Positions 51,301 through 60,320 of a DNA stretch of 64,000 nt are shown here, piece by piece. The DNA is from Planctomycetaceae bacterium (GTDB taxonomy: Bacteria > Planctomycetota > Planctomycetia > Pirellulales > Pirellulaceae). The position numbers and the translations under genes were made by a program. Under the pieces are notes generated by a model. It was not told where the DNA came from. It saw only the letters and a program-made list of their open reading frames with translations, and ran no database searches. The stretch covers positions 1-64,000 of the forward strand of contig PKCN01000309.1 of assembly GCA_002862205.1 (NCBI GenBank). Reading direction: 5' to 3'. The number at the start of each line of letters is the position of its first letter. Positions within the stretch are counted from its first letter, which is position 1.

Positions 51301-53766
51301 GGTGACGGTGATAACGATCTTGAATCCGGGCAAGAGGGTATCAGTTGGACCTACTGGTCGTGGAATCCAAATTCCGGCGATACCGGTGGAATTCTCAAGG
51401 ATGACTGGCAGACCCTCCATGACAATAAAGTGGATGCGTTGGAACCTGTGCAGTCAGATTTTGCAGACGCTAGCGGAGACGCACCGACCGTCGCTATTGT
51501 GACGGTAAGTTTGTCTGCTGCATCGATGCACACAACCACGGTGGAATACTCCACAGCGGATGGAACTGCCCTTTCAGGTAGTGACTTTACAGCGACCAGT
51601 GGAACGCTGACGTTTCTTCCCGGTGAAGTCACCAAAACGATTCAGATTGATGTGAATCCCGATGCCGTGGTTGAGCCAGACGAACTGTTCTTTGTCAATC
51701 TGACAAATGCGGCTCATGCTTCATTGACCGATGCAAATGCAATGATCACCATCGTCGATGATGACAATACTGAGCCCTCATTGCCAACACTCAGTGTCAG
51801 CGATGCAAGTGTGACCGAAGGTGACACTGGAACAACTTCGATGTCTTTCACTGTGGCATTGTCGAAGGCCGCATCGGAAGATGTGACGTTTGACTATGCG
51901 ACGACTGCTGGCTCCGCGGTTGCACCGGATGATTACACCGAGGCAACGGGAACTTTAACCATCCCTGCAGGGCAGACTGAGCAGACGATCAGCGTGGATG
52001 TCAACGGCGACCTGCTTGAGGAAGGCAGAGAGTCATTCCAGCTCAATTTGAGCAATGCCATCAACGCAACGCTGGCTGATGCAAACGCTGAAGGCACGAT
52101 CGTGGACAACGATCAGACAGTGGTTCCTGCCGGATTCTCCTACCGCACGACCGATGATTGGGGTAGCGGTTTCAATGGCGAGATCACGTTGACCAATCGT
52201 GGAGATGAAGCGTGGTCAGGATGGCGGTTGGAGTTTGATTGGACCCATGAAGTCAGTCAGGTCTGGAATGCTCTTCTGATCGAAAATTCAGATGGCAGCT
52301 TTGTGATCGACAACGAATTCTGGAATGGTGCAGTTGGACCCGGGCAGAGTGTGATCATCGGCGTGGGGGGCAGCCCAGGAAATGTCACTACCATCCCCTC
52401 CAATGTGTATGTCAATGGAGTCCTCGCCGATGTAGGACAAACAGATCCAACTCTGTCGGTTGCTGATGTCAGTCTCGATGAGGGAGACTCTGATTCATCG
52501 GTTGCCGAACTGGTTGTTTCACTCTCGAAAGTGGCCAGCGAAGATGTCACTGTGAATTACACCACCAAGGATGGGTCAGCATTGGCTGGTTCAGACTATG
52601 AAAGCAAGATGGGGTCTGTGACCATTCCTGCTGGAAACCTGTCGGCTGTGATCTCACTGAACGTCAATGGCGACCTCGACGTGGAGAATGACGAGACCTT
52701 GACGGTCGAGCTGTCATCGCCACAGGGTGCTTTGATCGCCAGCGGCGTGGCGACAATCACGATTAAAAACGACGATTTGGGTTCTTCAAATAACTCCGCT
52801 GAATATCGAACCGTCAGTGATTGGGGGTCCGGATTTACCGGCGAACTGAAACTGACCAATCGTACAGATCAGGCGTGGGATGGCTGGGAGGTTGAATTCG
52901 ATTGGGAACACAACCTGACACAGTTCTGGAGTTCAAAACTGGTAAGCCATTCCGGCCAACATTACGTTGTGAAAAATGAAAGCTGGAATGGAAAAGTTGA
53001 GCCTGGTGCGAGTGTGACGCTCGGATTCAGTGGTAACCCCGGGAATGTCGTGACCAGTCCGCGCAATGTCACCATCAATGGCCAAGGTGCGGGAGGAAAC
53101 GATGACTCCGGCGATGACACCATTGAAATGACGATCAGCGATGTTGCCATGATGGAACCTGATGCTGGTACCGAGGCATTGGCATTCACTGTCAAGCTTT
53201 CGAAGGCGGTTCCTGAGGGCGGGCTCACTTCGGTCGATTATTCGACCGCTGGTGTGACAGCCGTTGCTGGTGAGGACTTTGTCCCAACCCAAGGGACATT
53301 GACCTTCCTGGCAGGTGAAATGGAAAAGACGATTGAGGTTCTGGTCAAGGGTGATACTGCCGTTGAAGCAGATGAAACCTTCGAGCTTGCCTTGAGTCAG
53401 GTTGTCAATGCAAAGTTGGTCGACAACACCGCGGTTGGGACGATCCAGAATAATGATTCCGAACAATCAAGTGGTGATGTTGCGTGGAGTGTTTCCAGTC
53501 AATGGGGGACAGGCTACGTCGCATCAATTGTGATCACCAACAACGGGGAACAGTCATGGAGTGGCTGGGAGCTCGAGTTCGATTCACCTCATCAGATTGA
53601 CAGTATCTGGGGGGCGCAGATTGTGAGTCATGAGGGCACGCGATATCGCCTTCGAGCGTTGTCATGGAACGGTTCAGTGGCACCGGGTGGAGGCGTGAGC
53701 ATTGGCTACCAGGTCAATACCAGTGGTCCGCTTGAGCCAACGAACTTTCAGCTCAAGACGACTTGA
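48379..53766 (+). CDS. Giant secreted GH18-GH5 glycoside hydrolase with Calx-beta and CBM2 modules
   Basis: The 1795-residue protein starts with a planctomycete-type secretion signature (basic stretch, LESLEQR). A GH18-like chitinase domain follows (about 75-380), with D182-F-D184-V-E186 as catalytic block. Next is an unassigned beta-rich domain (about 398-598) and a His/Gly-rich spacer (SHDHGNHDHGGGG). A GH5 cellulase domain (about 666-1030) has acid Glu829 (DLHNEPHG) and nucleophile Glu948 (LLGEFGS). Calx-beta domains at about 1135, 1357 and 1581 alternate with three CBM2-like cellulose/chitin-binding modules (about 1248-1354, 1473-1569, 1698-1795). A split Calx-beta surrounds the GH5 domain. 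It should be exported and act on chitin and beta-1,4-glucans. ATG start. Confidence 0.93.
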   Translation: MQIRFRELLGSRRTTRAQRMRRARRRVQLESLEQRITMSASSGMEASSGLISGFNAAASSSNDGSDMRADIPDQVFAPYVDTTLWPPFDFVELARDEGVKYVTLAFVVADPATSEPSWGGYYSVDSGYRGDQIDALRDLGGEVLVSFGGAAGTPLAAAIPNVGDLTQAYQAVIDQYDLTWIDFDVEGFWVTDEASVDRRSQAIRNLQDQAAIDGKPLEVWFTLPVLPSGLTNDGLYVVESALSHGVDIGGVNIMAMDYGDSAAPNPEGQMGDYAIDAAESLFDQMRGAYDAAGIPVTDSELWSLVGVTPMIGQNDVMSERFYLEDAEKLLDFADEVGMGFLSAWSANRDAPCETFGTLSLTCSGVPQEPFEFAQTLGQFTIGGGDDGGLSDDNPPDGGTDSGLGDLTGNVFPVNPAGPDIINFNPDEDRLDFGDISVHNLILGKLESGEIAIVNPWAWTPEYQVIKDRSFTDLSIHNYGVVANEHLRQDIGGVVSWEQGVGPRDSDTVYVRSHEYGVQERVDDFDPETTKLSFLYFGTRERLSVEDTSEGLLISVQPTNQSVLLAGISKSDLVPANIEFHHDQIVEDQLELQFGFTVDELTLVSRAELLTPAAPAGETTDGNQTRPGSGNSHDHGNHDHGGGGMDGMMPSISVADVVVTEGTSGNVSTGALSTLGNQIVDESGQSVRLAGVNWFGFETTNFAPHGLWSRGYVEMMEQMKAEGFNTIRLPYSDELFDAGSTPNGIDFSKNSDLEGLSGLEIMDRIVAQADELGMRVVLDHHRSEAGNSANGSGLWYSAEYPESVWIDHLTQLATRYANNSSVVGIDLHNEPHGPATWGDDSANDWRLAAERAGNAVLAVNPDLLIIVEGVETASSGSYWWGGNLSNAGDAPVRLDVANRLVYSAHDYPASVYQQDYFSDPAYPDNLTEIWNENWGYLFRDGIAPVLLGEFGSKLETVSDQQWFDAMVEYLKGDLDGDGDNDLESGQEGISWTYWSWNPNSGDTGGILKDDWQTLHDNKVDALEPVQSDFADASGDAPTVAIVTVSLSAASMHTTTVEYSTADGTALSGSDFTATSGTLTFLPGEVTKTIQIDVNPDAVVEPDELFFVNLTNAAHASLTDANAMITIVDDDNTEPSLPTLSVSDASVTEGDTGTTSMSFTVALSKAASEDVTFDYATTAGSAVAPDDYTEATGTLTIPAGQTEQTISVDVNGDLLEEGRESFQLNLSNAINATLADANAEGTIVDNDQTVVPAGFSYRTTDDWGSGFNGEITLTNRGDEAWSGWRLEFDWTHEVSQVWNALLIENSDGSFVIDNEFWNGAVGPGQSVIIGVGGSPGNVTTIPSNVYVNGVLADVGQTDPTLSVADVSLDEGDSDSSVAELVVSLSKVASEDVTVNYTTKDGSALAGSDYESKMGSVTIPAGNLSAVISLNVNGDLDVENDETLTVELSSPQGALIASGVATITIKNDDLGSSNNSAEYRTVSDWGSGFTGELKLTNRTDQAWDGWEVEFDWEHNLTQFWSSKLVSHSGQHYVVKNESWNGKVEPGASVTLGFSGNPGNVVTSPRNVTINGQGAGGNDDSGDDTIEMTISDVAMMEPDAGTEALAFTVKLSKAVPEGGLTSVDYSTAGVTAVAGEDFVPTQGTLTFLAGEMEKTIEVLVKGDTAVEADETFELALSQVVNAKLVDNTAVGTIQNNDSEQSSGDVAWSVSSQWGTGYVASIVITNNGEQSWSGWELEFDSPHQIDSIWGAQIVSHEGTRYRLRALSWNGSVAPGGGVSIGYQVNTSGPLEPTNFQLKTT

Positions 53767-54226
53767 TCCTGTTGGGGACGCAGTCTGCCTGGCTCTGCCG
53801 GGTTTCATTGTGCCTGACATGATTTTGCAAGTCTCGTGATAGTGGCGAGCGCAGTGCAATGCTCTGCGCTTGCCGTGATCGGGTGTTTTTTCTGGCGCTC
53901 CTTTGCCGGGTCTTCGTAGTGTTTTTACTACCCGCCTGATCTGTTTTGAGAGCGTGGTGTGTGTGAAAAGCGATGAGTTCGGATGACAACTCTCATCGCT
54001 TGAATCGCAGTCTGAAGGGAATTCAGACTGCTGGTGTTTTTTGCTTTGAATGCGGGTGACCTTCCTACCGCTTGCTGCTTTTGGGGGTTGGTCGCCCGTG
54101 TCCAAAGTATGAAGTTTTTTTCATTTTTCTATTCTCCATTCAGTCCATTCGGGAGCCCCCTTGTTGGGTGCAAAAGTCCTGCCAGACGTGAAAAGATTTT
54201 CGTCAGCGTAACGTGAGGGAAAACCA
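53767..54226. other. Gap between the two giant hydrolase genes
   Basis: About 460 bp. It contains a terminator-like hairpin at 53844-53874 and, from about 54110, an AT-rich, T-run-bearing stretch that may carry the promoter of the GH81 gene. No gene was recognised. Confidence 0.5.
53844..53874 (+). terminator. Terminator-like hairpin after the GH18-GH5 gene
   Basis: Arms ggcgagcgcag (53844-53854) and ctgcgcttgcc (53864-53874) pair with one mismatch around a 9-nt loop. A T6 run follows about 11 bases later, so termination may be inefficient. Confidence 0.45.
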
Positions 54227-57200
54227 ATGCATATTCAAGACCGTAAAGAACAAAGACGCAGTGCGAGCAAGAGGAGGCGACGATCGACTCTGTTGCAATC
54301 GCTTGAATCTCGCGTCCTGCTGGCCGCTGATTTTGGCCAGTCAGACTCCGACTCCATGATGTCCGGCGGTTCGGGACAGGATTACGACAGCCGGTTGATT
54401 CGATTGATTGAAACGGGACAGATTGCCGCCAGCCCGGTCAACGGAGCACGGGTTCCCAGCAATTCCGGCGGTGTACCACTGGCTCCGCTGGTTGATGCCA
54501 GTTTTGATCAACCCGTGCCATCGACGGATTGGTGGAGTTCAGTTCAGTTCCCCGCGTTTGGCAATGCGTTTTCAGCACCACTGCATGCCCACCCTTTGAC
54601 GCTGGAAGCTACATCCCGAGGCTTGCTGTTTGGGGCGCCCAACCGTTTTACAGGTTTCAGTACCGGACCAACGACTGGTGAAGCCAAGGCAGCTCATCGC
54701 TACGATTTGCAGGTAGATGTTTCTGCAGCAGGTCTGGCAAGTGACTTTGCACTAAGTGATTACAGTGATTGGGCATTCACTGGTGTTTGGCGAGGTTCCA
54801 CAAGCAAGATGGAATTGACTGCTGCTCAGGGGTCACCCTTTGCATGGCTTTCGAACGTCGAACTTCGTGACACCGTGGTGCGCATTCAGGGAAACCCGGA
54901 GTTCGTGCAGATTGAGGGGAACCAGGCATTCGTCAGGGTCAACGGCAGAACATCCATGGTACTCGCTGAAACTGGTGTGGAAATTCGTGCAGTTGCAGGC
55001 GGTTTGATCTTCATGACCGATTCCGGGGAAAGGGCTGACAGCTCCGCGTCTCTGGTGCTGGGTATGCTACCCCAGGATACGCCGCAGGTTCGTCAGGAAT
55101 TTTTGAGCGTTGCGCTGAATCGACCTGTGGGAACGGAATTTCAATATGCCTCCACCAATGACGGATTCGATTTGCAGGTGGGTTATGAATATGTGTTGGA
55201 CAATGGTGCACCTGCTGAGACCATTCTCGCTTTGTATCCACATCTATCTCGATTGTCCAAGGATGTTGCGGCCATCGGTTCAGAAGGTTATCTGAGTCCA
55301 CGCGGGGTGATGCAGCCGATCAAGACTGACAACGTTCAATTCGATTTGCCAGCGCGAGGTGTGTTGCCGAATCTGCCAGCAATTCTGAGTGAAACGCAAA
55401 CCGATACGTTGCTGAATTTGATTCGTGCTGATAACAACGCAAATGATCCTGCTGGATACCTGGCCAGATTTGGCGATACGTATTGGTCAGGTAAAGCGAT
55501 GTTGAAATTATCGCAGCTTGCTCAAATGGCTGAGGTGGTCGGTGAAAATGAAATTCGGGATCGGATCCTGGACGCCATCAAGAATGAACTCAATGACTGG
55601 TTCAACGCAACGGGTGCAGGCGGTGACAAGCACTTTGCCTACAACGCCCAGTGGGATACTTTGCAGGGTTATCCAGATAGCTTTGGTTCAGCGGGTGACC
55701 TCAACGATCACCATTTCCATTACGGGTATTTTGTGCATGCAGCAGCGTTGGTGGGGTTGGTTGATCCCGCCTGGGCCTTGGAAAATCGTGACATGGTTGA
55801 TCTGTTGATCGCAGATGTCGCGAGCAATGATTCTGCCAGCACATCGTTTCCGGAATTGCGGAGTTTCAGCCCCATGGCTGGCCATTCCTGGGCCTCCGGT
55901 CATGGTGCGTTTAGTAGCGGTAACAATCAGGAATCGAGCAGTGAGGCAATGAATTTTGCCACGGGAGTGACGCTGTGGGGCGAGGCAACCGGCAACCAGA
56001 ATACACGCCAGTTGGGACAAATGCTCTACAGTCTCGAAGCCGAGGCGATTGCTGAGTACTGGTTTGATCGATATGGAACAGTGTACCCGGAAGCATACGA
56101 GCATGAATCGGTAGGAATGATCTGGGGGGATGGTGCCGCCCATGCGACCTGGTTCTCAGCAGAACCTGAGTTGATCAAAGGGATCAATTTCCTGCCGTTC
56201 CACGGAGGTTCGCTTTATCTTTCGGAAATGGCGGCTGATCCCGCAGCTTTGTTGGCAGAGGTTGAACAACTCAACGGCGGCCCTGCCAATGACTGGCCGG
56301 GAATCATTCTGCAATATGAAGCGCTGGTTGATCCTGATTCTGCTGCCGCACACTACGAACAGCAGGTTCCCAGTGATGAAGCGGGCCAGAGTCCGGCTTA
56401 CACGTATTTTTGGGTCAGCGTGCTGGAAGCCATGGGAACGCCGACTTCCAATGTTCGCGGGGATCATCCCGTGTCGGCCGTCTTTGAAAAAGACGGCGTG
56501 CGAACCTATTCAGCCCACAACGCATCAGCGGATTCGCTCGTGGTGAATTTCAATGATGGAATTTCATTTACGGTAAGGCCCGGAGAGTCTGCCACGCGGC
56601 AACGGGTGCTGGGATCAGATGTCTTGACGGATCCGTTCACAGATGGGGGCGATGATTCGGGAACGGATGATCGAACGTACGAAGTGGTTGAATCCGTTGG
56701 GTCTGTGGATTTGTTGGTTGAACAATCGACTGGAATTGCCTTTGTGGCACGGGACGCGGAAAGTCCGGTCTCGGTGACCCGGTATGGTCAGTGGTGGGAT
56801 GGCGATATTCCCTTGCAACGCGGTGATTGGCAGTTGATTGCTGCAGCCGAGGATTCGCAGGGTCGACTCCGTGTCCTCGACGTCAATCCATCGGCCACCA
56901 ACAGTTATGGCTGGATTCTGGATGATTCCGGTTTGTTCATTGGCGAAGATGTTTATGACGCAGGAAATATAACTGAGGCAGAAGTGCTGTTTGAATTGGA
57001 TCTCAATGGTGATGGAACCATTGGGCCGGTTGGAGATGAATTACCGCCGATTGCCGGTGGCGATGTTTCGGATGAGGGTGTGAATCTGAGATTGATGAGC
57101 TTCAATGTCTACTACGCAAGTCTCGGGGCACAATGGCGTGTTGACGGCATTGCACAAGCTGTCGCCGATTATCAGCCGGACATTGCAAGTCTGCAGGAAA

Positions 57201-60200
57201 TGTGGGGCGAGAAAGAACAGATCCTCGCTGCTATCGAACAGAAAACCGGTCTCGACTATGCGTTCTCGGTCGGAAGCAATACGTGGGATGGTGACATCCT
57301 GTATCGCCGGGATCGTTGGACAATCGTTGATGACGGCGTGTTGAGTTATGACGGATCGCGAGGCATGTCGTGGGCGTCCTTGGAACATCGCGCAAGCGGA
57401 GAAGAAATGATGGTCTACGGCATTCACCCATTGTCGGGTGTGAGTGAACGTGTGCATTTGCAAAACATGGAAATGGCAACTCGACACATGCAGGAACGCA
57501 GTGAAACACCAGCTGCCCCGGTGGTATTCATGGGTGACTTCAATGCATCGGAATATTCCGAGTCGATGGGCCTGTTGCGTGATGGAGAGATTGATGCTTT
57601 TGGTGAAACGTGGGAAGTACCTGTTACATTCGAAGATACATTCCGATTGGCCAATGGGCAGGATGCCAATGGTGATACTGGCTTCGGTGCAAAAATTGAC
57701 TACATCTATACCGAAGAGCGGAACGCAGGAATCTTTCGCACCATGTCGGCTGGGATTCTAAGAAATGCACCCGGTGGTTCGGACCACTTTCCGGTGACAG
57801 CGGAAATTGTACTGTTGAATGCCCCGGCTGATCCGCCTGTCGATCCACCCGTTGATGATGGGAATGGACCTGATTTTTCACTCGTCTGGCCGACCTCGGA
57901 TGTCGTCATGACGACGGGAGTGGAAGCAGCCGCTCATGGATGGGTGCTGGATGTCTCTGAAATGGAACAACTTGAAATTTCCATTCAGCACGTTGAATCC
58001 AACAATTACTGGAGACCTGACGGCACGTTTGGGACGCGGGATTTCTTTGATGCCGATGTGCTTCCAGCCGATGGTCACTGGAGAATGATGTTTGATCTGC
58101 CAGCTCCCGGTCAGTACGAGATGGTTGCCTATGGCATGAATGCATTAGGACAAACAACCACCCGGTCAACCATGTTTGCCGCAATTGGGGATGTGCTGGT
58201 GGATCCCAATGCACCAGCGGGCGATCCCGATTCGGAAAATAGTTTGACCATCATCGAGGCTGACGGTGAGGCGTTTTTGTTGGTTGATGAGGCAACAGGG
58301 ATTGCTCATGTCCAGCGTAAAGGGAATGCGCCAGTCGTGGTGACACGCTTTGACAGTTACTGGAACGGTGAAGTTCCAATCCAGCGAGGCGACTCACGGA
58401 TGTTGGCTGCAGGTGTCGATGACGAGGGCCGCCTGCGAGTTCTCGATTCCGGGCCCTATGGAAAGTATGCATGGATCTTGAACAATGAAGGATTATTCAT
58501 TGGTGAAGATGCGTATGGGAATGATCCGCCACTGGCAGCCGAAAATATCTTTGACCTCGACTTCAATGGCGATGGGGTGATCGGAGAACCATCTGCAAAT
58601 CTTGTCGTCATCGAAGACGATGGCGGGGCAGCTTTGCTGAAAGATCCAGTCAGTGAAATTGCTTACATCCAGCGTCCCGGTGGATCGCCTGTGGTAGTCA
58701 CTCGCTTCGATGGCTATTGGAATGGTGAGGTGCCCGTGCAAAGAGGTGCCGCTCGCATGCTGGCTGCAGGGGTCGATGATGAGGGACGATTGCGTATCCT
58801 CGATGCGGGGAACTACGGATACTACGCCTGGATCCTCAATGATGCCGGTACTTTCATTGGTGAAGATGCTTACGGAAATGATCCTCCGTTGGAAGCTGAA
58901 ACCATTTTTACACTTGACCTCAATGGTGACGGTGTCATCGGTTCCGCCAACACGGGAGATTCTGCTCAATTCGGTCAGGGGTTGCTGGTGCCGGGACAAC
59001 CCAGTGCCTACGACATCACAGGATTTGATCAAGGTGAATTTCTCTCCAACATCCACTTCAGTCACCGCTTGCAGGTTGACCCAATTGTGAATCCCGGTGC
59101 CGCTTCGAGTCACATGCATGACTTTTTTGCCAACCCCACAACCAATGCCGATTCAAACGTGGCTTCACTGTTGCAGACCGATGAATCAGCTGCGAATCCG
59201 TCCAACAACTTGTCCGCCTATTGGACTCCCAGTCTTGTCGATGAGGGCAACGACGGCATTGGTGGTGATTTCGAGTATGTGACGCCGCTCGACAGCTCCA
59301 TCGCCTATTATTCGATCCTGAAACCCTATGATCCGGCCCAGCTGGAAGCAACGCCCACAGGTTTACAGATCATTGTGGGTGAAGGCATGCCGGATCAACG
59401 ACAATCACCTGAAAAATTATTCTGGAATTACATTGGTGAGTCCACGACCTATGATCACATCCCATTGGGTGATGAGTGGCGAGACCTGCCGTTGCAGGCA
59501 GTGCTGATTTTTCCTCAGTTCTGGGATGGAGAGAATCTGGATAGCCCCGATCATCAAAGTCACATGGCCCACGGAAAAGGTGCTTTAGGAGGACCCTCGA
59601 GTCATCCTGTGATGTTGCCACAATTGCAATTGCAGATCCACTATGGACACATTCCCAATCGTCCGCACATGCTGGCGTCGGATTACATGACGATGAATCA
59701 TCCCGAATTTGCGCCGGGGTGGAGTTTGCATGCTGATCACATTCATATGCCATGGCCAGAACGGGACGCATCAGGTGACCTGTACGATGGTTTCGAACGA
59801 CGCGTCGAAGATGCGTTGAGGTTTCCACTGTTTGCAGGTGTCGATGGCAATTCCGTCCGGGATATCCCAACGGGAGTTCAGCAACCATTCACTGCGGTCG
59901 CGATGCCACTGCTGGGAACTGCCTCGGCGGATTCCCTCGTCGGTACCGATGGAAATGACCGAATCGAAGGCCTGGAAGGCAATGATGTGCTCAATGGTGG
60001 AGCAGGAGCTGATCTGCTGATTGGAGCGGAGGGAGCCGACCGCTTTGTGGTATCGACACTCACCGATTCCACACGCATGGAATCAGATCGCATTCTTGGG
60101 TTTGACGCAGAAGATACGCTTGATCTCAGCAGCCTTGGTCTGACGGATGGTGATTGGCTGCTGCAGCAGGTGGCAGGGACATGGCAAGTGATTGCTCCCG

Positions 60201-60262
60201 GCCATGATTTCATGGTGATCGTGGTGACACCCCAGTTGTCACGTGCACAAATTCTGATTTGA
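54227..60262 (+). CDS. Giant secreted GH81 beta-1,3-glucanase with nuclease-like, DUF1996-like and RTX modules
   Basis: The 2011-residue protein begins with the planctomycete secretion signature (KRRRRSTLLQSLESRVLLAA). A GH81 domain (about 80-790) carries NDHHFHYGY with Asp494 and NNQESSSEAMN with Glu569 and Glu573, the expected acid and base/nucleophile residues. An endonuclease/exonuclease/phosphatase domain (about 953-1198) shows LMSFNVYYASLG, SLQEMWG, VVFMGDFNAS and GGSDHFPVTAE. A small Ig-like region, three copies of a Trp/Asp-rich domain (about 818-934, 1339-1453, 1460-1571) ending in LDLNGDG-V/T-IG, and a DUF1996-like domain (about 1584-1867; SSHMHDFFANP) follow. An RTX calcium-binding repeat (about 1904-1940) closes it. 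Transcribed like its neighbour, it likely works with it. Confidence 0.9.
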   Translation: MHIQDRKEQRRSASKRRRRSTLLQSLESRVLLAADFGQSDSDSMMSGGSGQDYDSRLIRLIETGQIAASPVNGARVPSNSGGVPLAPLVDASFDQPVPSTDWWSSVQFPAFGNAFSAPLHAHPLTLEATSRGLLFGAPNRFTGFSTGPTTGEAKAAHRYDLQVDVSAAGLASDFALSDYSDWAFTGVWRGSTSKMELTAAQGSPFAWLSNVELRDTVVRIQGNPEFVQIEGNQAFVRVNGRTSMVLAETGVEIRAVAGGLIFMTDSGERADSSASLVLGMLPQDTPQVRQEFLSVALNRPVGTEFQYASTNDGFDLQVGYEYVLDNGAPAETILALYPHLSRLSKDVAAIGSEGYLSPRGVMQPIKTDNVQFDLPARGVLPNLPAILSETQTDTLLNLIRADNNANDPAGYLARFGDTYWSGKAMLKLSQLAQMAEVVGENEIRDRILDAIKNELNDWFNATGAGGDKHFAYNAQWDTLQGYPDSFGSAGDLNDHHFHYGYFVHAAALVGLVDPAWALENRDMVDLLIADVASNDSASTSFPELRSFSPMAGHSWASGHGAFSSGNNQESSSEAMNFATGVTLWGEATGNQNTRQLGQMLYSLEAEAIAEYWFDRYGTVYPEAYEHESVGMIWGDGAAHATWFSAEPELIKGINFLPFHGGSLYLSEMAADPAALLAEVEQLNGGPANDWPGIILQYEALVDPDSAAAHYEQQVPSDEAGQSPAYTYFWVSVLEAMGTPTSNVRGDHPVSAVFEKDGVRTYSAHNASADSLVVNFNDGISFTVRPGESATRQRVLGSDVLTDPFTDGGDDSGTDDRTYEVVESVGSVDLLVEQSTGIAFVARDAESPVSVTRYGQWWDGDIPLQRGDWQLIAAAEDSQGRLRVLDVNPSATNSYGWILDDSGLFIGEDVYDAGNITEAEVLFELDLNGDGTIGPVGDELPPIAGGDVSDEGVNLRLMSFNVYYASLGAQWRVDGIAQAVADYQPDIASLQEMWGEKEQILAAIEQKTGLDYAFSVGSNTWDGDILYRRDRWTIVDDGVLSYDGSRGMSWASLEHRASGEEMMVYGIHPLSGVSERVHLQNMEMATRHMQERSETPAAPVVFMGDFNASEYSESMGLLRDGEIDAFGETWEVPVTFEDTFRLANGQDANGDTGFGAKIDYIYTEERNAGIFRTMSAGILRNAPGGSDHFPVTAEIVLLNAPADPPVDPPVDDGNGPDFSLVWPTSDVVMTTGVEAAAHGWVLDVSEMEQLEISIQHVESNNYWRPDGTFGTRDFFDADVLPADGHWRMMFDLPAPGQYEMVAYGMNALGQTTTRSTMFAAIGDVLVDPNAPAGDPDSENSLTIIEADGEAFLLVDEATGIAHVQRKGNAPVVVTRFDSYWNGEVPIQRGDSRMLAAGVDDEGRLRVLDSGPYGKYAWILNNEGLFIGEDAYGNDPPLAAENIFDLDFNGDGVIGEPSANLVVIEDDGGAALLKDPVSEIAYIQRPGGSPVVVTRFDGYWNGEVPVQRGAARMLAAGVDDEGRLRILDAGNYGYYAWILNDAGTFIGEDAYGNDPPLEAETIFTLDLNGDGVIGSANTGDSAQFGQGLLVPGQPSAYDITGFDQGEFLSNIHFSHRLQVDPIVNPGAASSHMHDFFANPTTNADSNVASLLQTDESAANPSNNLSAYWTPSLVDEGNDGIGGDFEYVTPLDSSIAYYSILKPYDPAQLEATPTGLQIIVGEGMPDQRQSPEKLFWNYIGESTTYDHIPLGDEWRDLPLQAVLIFPQFWDGENLDSPDHQSHMAHGKGALGGPSSHPVMLPQLQLQIHYGHIPNRPHMLASDYMTMNHPEFAPGWSLHADHIHMPWPERDASGDLYDGFERRVEDALRFPLFAGVDGNSVRDIPTGVQQPFTAVAMPLLGTASADSLVGTDGNDRIEGLEGNDVLNGGAGADLLIGAEGADRFVVSTLTDSTRMESDRILGFDAEDTLDLSSLGLTDGDWLLQQVAGTWQVIAPGHDFMVIVVTPQLSRAQILI

Positions 60263-60320
60263 GGGACAGGTTTTGCTTGCTCAAACATGGCATCTACAAC
60301 ATGGCAGGTGGTAGCCTGCA

